This document shows positions 1-4,973 of a stretch of DNA of 5,953 bases, in pieces. Position numbers and translations under genes: made by a program. This DNA is from Clostridiales bacterium (lineage in GTDB: Bacteria; Bacillota_A; Clostridia; Christensenellales; Aristaeellaceae), in the NCBI GenBank assembly GCA_012514855.1, contig JAAYZL010000244.1, forward strand, positions 1-5,953, in the 5' to 3' direction. Position 1 is the first letter of the stretch, and each line of letters opens with the position of its first letter. The notes beneath the pieces were generated by a model. That model was not told the DNA's origin. It searched no databases and worked only from the letters and a program-made list of their open reading frames with translations.

Positions 1-234
1 CCTCCGGCACGCGCGGAACAAGATGAAGCGATCCGGAAAGGCGGCCCTCCCTGCGGTGCCGCGCGACGCCGGAGTTTCCTGTCGACAGGCCGAAGTGCGC
101 TTGTCGCACGCGTTCTCTGCGCGGTTCGCGTTCCCCCACCCCAAAGAAAGCGCGCACACGCCGATGCCGGGGGGAAGGGCATTTCACGCCTTCCGACCCC
201 GCGACGAAATCATGATGAAAGCCTGTCGATGCGG
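1..234. other. Upstream non-coding stretch, no supported gene
   Basis: I see no gene here that I would defend. One + frame is open from the left edge to a stop at 245-247 and another runs from an ATG at 23 to 265. Both translate to Arg/Pro/Cys-rich, low-complexity protein with no recognisable fold, no convincing ribosome binding site, and an end inside the promoter of the next gene. The frame open from the edge could be the tail of an upstream gene, but nothing in it supports that. Sequence structures present are a perfect 12-bp palindrome (CCTGTCGACAGG, 78-89), a 5-bp stem-loop (95-109) and a stronger imperfect GC hairpin (169-200) with no T-run on either side. Confidence 0.55.
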
Positions 235-263
235 TTGCGTTCATATTAGAATTATGGTAAAAT
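235..263 (+). promoter_or_regulatory. Extended -10 sigma-A/sigma-70 type promoter of the Big_2 surface-protein gene
   Basis: The -10 box TAAAAT at 258-263 matches the consensus TATAAT at five of six positions. It is preceded by TGG (255-257), which gives the TGn extended -10 motif common in Firmicutes. A weak -35 candidate, TTGCGT (235-240, three of six matches), sits exactly 17 bp upstream. The surrounding 241-270 stretch is strikingly AT-rich within GC-rich DNA, as expected for a promoter. The start of transcription should fall near 269-271, leaving a leader of about 120 nt before the ATG at 392. That start site is inferred. Confidence 0.72.
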
Positions 264-294
264 AAGAAAAAGTGCCTCGACGTTTTGTCCATAT

Positions 295-309
295 GCGCGC
301 CGGGCGCGC
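295..309 (+). other. GC stem-loop in the leader of the surface-protein gene
   Basis: GCGCGC (295-300) and GCGCGC (304-309) pair around a CGG loop to give a six-bp all-GC stem about 25 nt after the predicted transcription start. It could stabilise the 5' end of the message. It has no T-run and does not cover the ribosome binding site, so it is neither a terminator nor an obvious translation switch. In DNA this GC-rich a stem of this size may also arise by chance. Confidence 0.3.
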
Positions 310-375
310 GATGAAGGGTTTACGAAGGAAAGGGTTTTCCGCATTTGCCGCTTCCCTGAGAGCGGATCAACATGC

Positions 376-381
376 AAGGAG
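376..381 (+). promoter_or_regulatory. Ribosome binding site that fixes the start at 392
   Basis: AAGGAG lies ten nt upstream of the ATG at 392. This site decides the start. The same frame is open back to 272, but a start there would be almost at the predicted transcription start with no ribosome binding site, and would put about 40 Arg-rich residues in front of an otherwise ordinary signal peptide. Confidence 0.8.
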
Positions 382-391
382 CATTGGACGC

Positions 392-3300
392 ATGAGGTTT
401 TTCAAAAGCTGCCTCGTCTGGATGCTGGCCGCCGCCATGGTGTTCCTGCCGCCGCCGCTGTCATTCGGCGAGGTCGACGATGTTCCGCAGCCCGCGCAGC
501 GGGAGACCCGGCGGCCCGCGCCGGAGGCAACGCCGACGCCGACGGGGGAACCTGTCGCGGCGGAATCCCCTTATGAGGAACCGGCGCAGGTTCCCGCGGA
601 AGAGCCGGCGGAAGTTCCGACGGAAGATCCGGCGCAGGTTCCCGCGGAAGAGCCGACCGAAGGCCCTTCCGAAGGGCCGATCGGCGAACCGGCGGAACAG
701 CCGGAGCCGGAACCGTCCGAAGTCCCATCCGACGAGCCGACCGGGGAGGCAACGGAACGACCGGAACCGGCCGAAGTCCCATCCGCCGAGCCGACCGCCG
801 AGCCGACCGGACATCTCGCGCCGTTCGGCGCGGCGGCGTTTGCGCCGTTCAGCGAGGCGATTCCCGGCATCGTGCGCGAAATACGCGTCGCGAGCGTCAC
901 CGGCGCGACCGGGATGGCCGAGGGCGGCACGCTCAAACTCTCCGCCGGGCTTATGCCGGTGGACGCGACCGTGCAGACCGTCTATTGGAGGAGCTCCGAC
1001 GAGAGCGCCGCGACCGTCAGCGGCGCGGGCGTCGTGACCGCGAAGGCGACAGACCGCGTGCGCACCGTCGGGATCACCGCGACCTCCGCCGACGCGGGCG
1101 GCGCGACTGGCGGCATCGAGCTCACCGTATACCCCGCCTGCGAGAGCGTGGGCGTACTGCGCGGCGGGAACCCCGCGAAGGCGACCGAGATCGTCGAACT
1201 CGGCGGCGAGGCGGCTTTCGCGCTTCAGATACTGCCCGCGAACGCGCTTTCCGGCGCGGAATTGAAGAGCGCCGACGGGGGCATCGCCTCCGTGGAGGAG
1301 GTCGGCGGCGCGTTTGTCGTCACCGGCCGCAGGGCGGGAACCGTCAAGCTGACCGCGACGAGTGGAGACCGGCGCAAGAGCGCATCGTTCAGCGTGCGCG
1401 TGCAGCGGAGCGTCGCATCCATCACCCTTCCCGGACCGACGGAGATCGGCCACAAGAAAACGCTGACATTGAGCCCCGTTGCGCTGCCCGCCGACGCGAC
1501 GAACCGCTCGGTGGTGTGGAACAGCGCCGACAGGAGATATGTGACCGTCTCCTCAAAGGGCGTCGTCACGGGTGTGCGCGAGGGCGGGCCGATCAGGGTC
1601 ACGGCTACCGCAAACGACGGCTCCGGGGTCGTCGGCGAAGTCTATGTGACCGTGAAGAAGGCCGTCACGGGCGTCAGGTTGTCCGCGGCCGGGCCGATCG
1701 ACTTCACGAAGGGCGACAAGACGCAAAAGCTCTCCGCCGTGATTTTCCCCTCCGGCGCGAGCCAGGAACTCGCGTGGAAGAGCAGCAAGCCGGGTATAGC
1801 AACCGTCGACCGGAACGGCCTCGTGACGGCGATCGCCCCCGGCACGGCGACGATCACGGCCACGGCGAGGGACGGCTCGAAGAAGTCCGGGTCGGTCAGC
1901 ATTTCCGTCGTCGTGCCAGCGGCCGGCATCTCGATCAGCGGAGCGCAGGAGGTCGGCGTGAAGAGGAGCATCGCGCTTTCGGCCGCGGTCGAGCCCGCGA
2001 ACGCGACGAACAAGGCCGTGAGCTGGTCGAGCAGCGACGGGAAAATCGCGGCGGTTTCGTCCAAGGGCGTCGTCACGGGCGTGAAGAAGGGCTCCGCGAC
2101 CATCACGGCCAGATCCGGCAACGCCACGGCCACGTATTTTGTGGCGGTGAAGCCCTCCGCGGCGGCCGTGCAGTTCCAGTCGGACGCGCCGCTGGAATAC
2201 AACCTCGACGACCCGCTCAGCCCGACGACCGCGCAGTTCGGCGCCGTGGTGATGCCCGATGATGCCTCGCAGGGCATCGTCTGGACGAGCAGCAACCCCG
2301 CCGTCGCCACGGTGAAGAGGGCAACCGGCGAGGTGCGGATCGTCGGCGGCGGCAAGGCGTATATCACGGCCACCGCGACGGACGGCTCGAAAAAATACTC
2401 CCTCAGGCTGTTGACCGTCGGTCGCCGCACGCAGGCGCTTGGGCTGACCGGCCCGGAGGAGCTCGCGGTCGGCGCCGGCGCGGCGCTCGGGGTCGCCCGC
2501 ACGCCGGAGCCGGTCAGCAATCCCGCGCTCCAGTGGACGAGCAGCGACCCGAAGACGGCCGGCGTGTCCTCCGGCGGCGTTGTCAAGGGGCTGCGCGCGG
2601 GCGAGGTCACGATCACCGCGACCGCCAAGGACGGCTCGCTGGCGACCGCCTCGATCACCATCGACATAAGACCCGCTGTCAAGAGCGTCCGGATTGCGCT
2701 GCCGGAGCACGCGGACGCCATCATCGACCTCAACGGCGAGGCGGAGTTGCAGCTCTCCGCGGCCGCGAGCCCTGTAAACGCGTCGCAGCGCTTCGTCTGG
2801 ACGAGTTCAAACAACGGCATCGTAACCGTGGATCAAAACGGCCTCGTGACGCCCGTTGCGGGAGCGACCGGCCCGGCGAAGATCACGGCCGCCGCGACGG
2901 ACGGCTCGAAGAAATATGCCAGCATCACCGTCAAGGTGCAGCGCAACGTCAAGACCATCGATGTCGCGGGCAGCGAGAATGTGCTGCACCTGGGAGCGGG
3001 GCGCACCGCACAATTGACCGCCGCGGTCGGCCCCGAGAGCGCGACAAACAGGGGAATCTCCTGGTCGTCGATGAACAAGCGCGTCGCGACGGTCAGTTCA
3101 AAGGGCGTCGTCAAGGGCGTCAGGGCGGGCCGGACAAAAATCGTCGCCACCGCGGCGGACGGCTCCAAGGTCGCCGGTGAAATCGAGGTACAGGTCCATT
3201 CCGCCGCGAAGTCCGTCGCCCTCAAGCTCGACGGCATCCCGGTCGCGGGCGGCGCGACGCTGTACCTCTACGGTGCGGGCAAGTCGCTCACATTGAGCGC

Positions 3301-4441
3301 CGCGGTCTCGCCCGCCACGGCCTATGGCGCCGTCGCGTGGACGAGCGGCGACGAATCGGTCGCGACGGTCAGCGACGGCGTGGTCACCTCGGTCGGAAAT
3401 GGCGCTGCGCGCATCACCGCGACCGCGCGGGACGGAAGCGGCAGGAGCGCCTGCGCGACGATTCGGGTCGGCCCCGCCGCCGAGTCGGTCGGGGTGACCG
3501 GCCCGCACGCGGTGACGCTCGGAAAGACCATAGCGCTCTCCGCCTCGGTGCTGCCCGCGGGCGCGGCGAACAGGGCGATTTCGTGGAGTAGCAGCGATCC
3601 CGCCGTGGCCTCCGTGGGCTCCTCGGGCGTCGTCACGGGCAAGAGGGCCGGCCGCGCCGTCGTGACCGCGGCGGCGGTCGGCACGGACGCGGCGGAACCC
3701 GTCGAGCGCGCCTACATCGTCGACGTGCTCGACAAGGGGACAAGGGTTCAGAAGGTGGACATCACCTGCGCGGGCGAGGCCATCACCGGGCAGGTGCAGG
3801 TCGTCAACCTCAAATGGACGACGCGCACCGTGCAACTCTGCGCGCGGGCGCTGCCGATTGAGGCCAACCAGGCCGTCACATGGAAAACCAGCGACAAGAA
3901 GGTCGCGACCGTCGATCAAAACGGCGTCGTCACCGGCGTGAAAGCGGGTTTCGCGAAGATCACCGCGACCGCGCGGGACGGCTCCGGGCGCTCGGCGTTC
4001 GTCACGGTCAGGGTCGTGTCGGAAACGGTCACAATCGGCGTCGAGGGCGATTTCACGGAGCTCGCCTGCGGCTATTCCATCGCGCTTCGCGCCACCGTGC
4101 AGCCGTTCAACCGCGCCGCAACCGGCGTCGACTGGGCGTGCTCCGACGGAGTGCTCGCGACCGTTTCCGCGGACGGCGTTGTCACCGCGAACGCGGAGGG
4201 CCGAACCGGGTCGGTCGTGATCACGGCCGCGTCGAGCGACGCGCCCGGCGCGAGCGCGGCCTATCCGCTTACGATTTGCAGCGCTTCCCCGATGGCGTTC
4301 CCCTGCGAGGAAGTGCTTCTCGACATCAACTCGGGGCAAAGGAGCGCGCAATTCACGCTCGCCGCGGGGCCGGCGACGGCGTGCACGGGCATCGAATGGA
4401 CGATCGGGGACGAAAGCGTCTCCGCCGTCGACGCGCGATGA
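392..4441 (+). CDS. Secreted multi-domain Big_2 (bacterial Ig-like group 2) repeat surface protein, truncated in its last domain
   Basis: This encodes a secreted protein of 1349 residues, probably a cell-surface adhesin or envelope protein; its binding partner is unknown. Residues 1-26 form a signal peptide: a basic start (MRFFK), a hydrophobic core and a likely cut after LSFG. Residues about 34-140 are a Pro/Glu/Ala spacer of short tandem repeats with no predicted fold. From residue 161 there are 13 complete Big_2 domains of 79-92 residues and half of a 14th. Most carry the family core: a Trp before a Ser/Thr-Ser patch, then ATVS or ATVD, GVVTG, ITATA and often DGS. Domain 2 (249-340) lacks the Trp and is divergent. 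Subtypes alternate along the array. No LPXTG signal, SLH domain, C-terminal membrane helix or enzyme domain is present. The stop falls mid-domain just after SAVDAR, so the end may be a real truncation, a frameshift or an assembly error. The start at 392 is supported by its ribosome binding site and signal peptide. Confidence 0.9.
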   Translation: MRFFKSCLVWMLAAAMVFLPPPLSFGEVDDVPQPAQRETRRPAPEATPTPTGEPVAAESPYEEPAQVPAEEPAEVPTEDPAQVPAEEPTEGPSEGPIGEPAEQPEPEPSEVPSDEPTGEATERPEPAEVPSAEPTAEPTGHLAPFGAAAFAPFSEAIPGIVREIRVASVTGATGMAEGGTLKLSAGLMPVDATVQTVYWRSSDESAATVSGAGVVTAKATDRVRTVGITATSADAGGATGGIELTVYPACESVGVLRGGNPAKATEIVELGGEAAFALQILPANALSGAELKSADGGIASVEEVGGAFVVTGRRAGTVKLTATSGDRRKSASFSVRVQRSVASITLPGPTEIGHKKTLTLSPVALPADATNRSVVWNSADRRYVTVSSKGVVTGVREGGPIRVTATANDGSGVVGEVYVTVKKAVTGVRLSAAGPIDFTKGDKTQKLSAVIFPSGASQELAWKSSKPGIATVDRNGLVTAIAPGTATITATARDGSKKSGSVSISVVVPAAGISISGAQEVGVKRSIALSAAVEPANATNKAVSWSSSDGKIAAVSSKGVVTGVKKGSATITARSGNATATYFVAVKPSAAAVQFQSDAPLEYNLDDPLSPTTAQFGAVVMPDDASQGIVWTSSNPAVATVKRATGEVRIVGGGKAYITATATDGSKKYSLRLLTVGRRTQALGLTGPEELAVGAGAALGVARTPEPVSNPALQWTSSDPKTAGVSSGGVVKGLRAGEVTITATAKDGSLATASITIDIRPAVKSVRIALPEHADAIIDLNGEAELQLSAAASPVNASQRFVWTSSNNGIVTVDQNGLVTPVAGATGPAKITAAATDGSKKYASITVKVQRNVKTIDVAGSENVLHLGAGRTAQLTAAVGPESATNRGISWSSMNKRVATVSSKGVVKGVRAGRTKIVATAADGSKVAGEIEVQVHSAAKSVALKLDGIPVAGGATLYLYGAGKSLTLSAAVSPATAYGAVAWTSGDESVATVSDGVVTSVGNGAARITATARDGSGRSACATIRVGPAAESVGVTGPHAVTLGKTIALSASVLPAGAANRAISWSSSDPAVASVGSSGVVTGKRAGRAVVTAAAVGTDAAEPVERAYIVDVLDKGTRVQKVDITCAGEAITGQVQVVNLKWTTRTVQLCARALPIEANQAVTWKTSDKKVATVDQNGVVTGVKAGFAKITATARDGSGRSAFVTVRVVSETVTIGVEGDFTELACGYSIALRATVQPFNRAATGVDWACSDGVLATVSADGVVTANAEGRTGSVVITAASSDAPGASAAYPLTICSASPMAFPCEEVLLDINSGQRSAQFTLAAGPATACTGIEWTIGDESVSAVDAR
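581..796 (+). repeat. Short tandem repeats encoding the Pro/Glu-rich spacer
   Basis: Two repeat families are visible. A 27-bp stretch at 581-607 recurs identically at 629-655, a 48-bp (16-residue) period giving protein of the type EEPAQVPAEEP. Further on, the stretch beginning CCGAAGTCCCATCCG at 717 recurs at 771 with one mismatch over the following bases, a 54-bp (18-residue) period. Both periods are multiples of three, so gain or loss of a unit would keep the frame. The encoded segment is acidic and proline-rich, resembling stalk or wall-spanning spacers of other Gram-positive surface proteins. That role is inferred. Confidence 0.8.
872..4441 (+). repeat. Array of 13.5 Big_2 domains organised as a two-domain super-repeat
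   Basis: Domain starts, estimated from the translation, are 872, 1136, 1412, 1664, 1922, 2159, 2429, 2678, 2948, 3206, 3479, 3746, 4022 and 4283. From domain 3 on, odd domains usually carry ATN or a variant before the core Trp and SSKGVVTG or a variant after it. Even domains more often carry ASQ or ANQ before the Trp and VDQNGLVT-like sequence after it, with a longer first loop. Same-type domains lie 507-543 bp apart. At DNA level, GGGCGTCGTCA recurs at 1558, 2065, 3103 and 3625, and GACGGCTCGA at 1871, 2381 and about 2900, in step with that spacing. The array probably grew by copying two-domain units. Assignments for domains 1, 2, 13 and 14 are less certain because they have diverged most. 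Confidence 0.8.
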
Positions 4442-4486
4442 ATATTTATGCAACAAAAGAGGGCTGACCGCGCTCGCGACGCACAT

Positions 4487-4514
4487 TGGGATGGCCCTGC
4501 CACGCTCCCATTTT
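4487..4514 (+). terminator. Rho-independent-type terminator after the surface-protein gene
   Basis: TGGGA (4487-4491) pairs with TCCCA (4506-4510), and TGGC (4492-4495) pairs with GCCA (4499-4502) around a CCT loop. A three-base bulge (CGC, 4503-4505) interrupts the 3' arm. TTTT (4511-4514) follows at once. The hairpin sits 46 nt after the stop of the + gene and just before the stop of the convergent flavodoxin gene. The T-run is short, and in the opposite direction the hairpin has no T-run, so it mainly serves the + strand gene. Confidence 0.6.
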
Positions 4515-4521
4515 AACCCCG

Positions 4522-4938
4522 TCAGAAATCCGCGAACCCTCCGCCGAACTCCCTGCACGCGGCCTCGTCCGGCGCTTCGAGCTGGATCAGGCCCTCGCCG
4601 AACACAACCGCGCCGGCGGCCTTCGCGCGCGCGAGCCAGGTGCGCATCCACTCGCCGTCGCCCCAGCCGTAGGAGCCGAACAGCGCGACCTTTTTGCCGG
4701 AGAGCCTGCCCTCGATCGCGGCGAAAAACGGCTCGAATTCATCCTCATCCAATTCCTCCGCGCCCGTGCTGGGGCAGCCGAACGCGAATTTGCCGTACCG
4801 GTCCGCGATATCCGCGTCCACTTCATTCACCTGAAACAGCGCCGTCTCGGCGCCCTTTTCCCGCATGCCGGCCTCGATCGCCTTGGCCATTGCCTCGGTA
4901 TTGCCCGTTCCGCTCCAGTAGACGATTGCCGTCGTCAT
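4522..4938 (-). CDS. Short-chain flavodoxin
   Basis: This encodes a 138-residue cytoplasmic FMN protein that carries one electron at low potential between redox enzymes, often replacing ferredoxin when iron is short. The length equals that of the classic Clostridium beijerinckii flavodoxin as I recall it. The N-terminal strand IVYWSGTGNTE (residues 5-15) holds the FMN-phosphate loop. The second flavin loop, CPSTGAEELDEDEFEPFF (55-72), is acidic. GKKVALFGSYGWGDGEWM (81-98) includes Trp92, the expected flavin-stacking aromatic, and the acidic rim seen in clostridial and Megasphaera flavodoxins. Where those proteins have Met-Gly-Asp or Met-Gly-Ser in the switch loop beside flavin N5, this one has Thr58-Gly59-Ala60, which could alter its potential. 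It follows the larA-like gene by 35 nt on the same strand and is probably co-transcribed. The start is fixed by AGGAGGG seven nt upstream. The redox partner is unknown. Confidence 0.95.
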   Translation of the reverse strand: MTTAIVYWSGTGNTEAMAKAIEAGMREKGAETALFQVNEVDADIADRYGKFAFGCPSTGAEELDEDEFEPFFAAIEGRLSGKKVALFGSYGWGDGEWMRTWLARAKAAGAVVFGEGLIQLEAPDEAACREFGGGFADF

Positions 4939-4945
4939 CGCCGTT

Positions 4946-4952
4946 CCCTCCT
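4946..4952 (-). promoter_or_regulatory. Strong ribosome binding site of the flavodoxin gene
   Basis: Read on the - strand, AGGAGGG lies seven nt before the flavodoxin ATG, in the 35-nt gap after the larA-like stop codon. It confirms the start at 4938. It also argues against reading the open frame that continues upstream through the larA-like gene. The gap shows no promoter-like or terminator-like sequence, which supports a shared transcript. Confidence 0.8.
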
Positions 4953-4973
4953 GTATGCATGATGATTCCCCGG

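Noticed and set aside
169..200. GC hairpin as a terminator for an unseen upstream gene
   Set aside because: The stem is good (GGGG and GGAAGG paired with CCTTCC and CCCC, with small bulges), but no T-run follows on either strand.
23..265. 80-residue + strand reading frame before the promoter
   Set aside because: Arg/Cys/Pro-rich low-complexity product, no convincing ribosome binding site, and its 3' end overlaps the -35 and -10 boxes of the next gene.
272..391. Upstream start giving the surface protein 40 more residues
   Set aside because: The first codon coincides with the predicted transcription start, there is no ribosome binding site, and the extra residues are Arg-rich and precede a complete signal peptide with its own good ribosome binding site at 376-381.
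662..678. Perfect inverted repeat GGCCCTTC-C-GAAGGGCC as an operator or hairpin
   Set aside because: It lies inside the coding sequence and follows from the codons of an EGPSEGP repeat, so coding repetition explains it.
581..4441. Regular repeats considered as a CRISPR array
   Set aside because: The repeats are in-frame protein repeats with diverged copies and coding sequence between them, with periods of 48, 54 or about 510 bp, and no cas genes are nearby.
985..4651. Long alternative-frame and antisense open frames across the Big_2 gene, up to 517 residues
   Set aside because: They are Arg/Gly/Ala/Asp-rich translations typical of shadows in high-GC DNA, with repeats that mirror the Big_2 repeats and no fold or start signals of their own.
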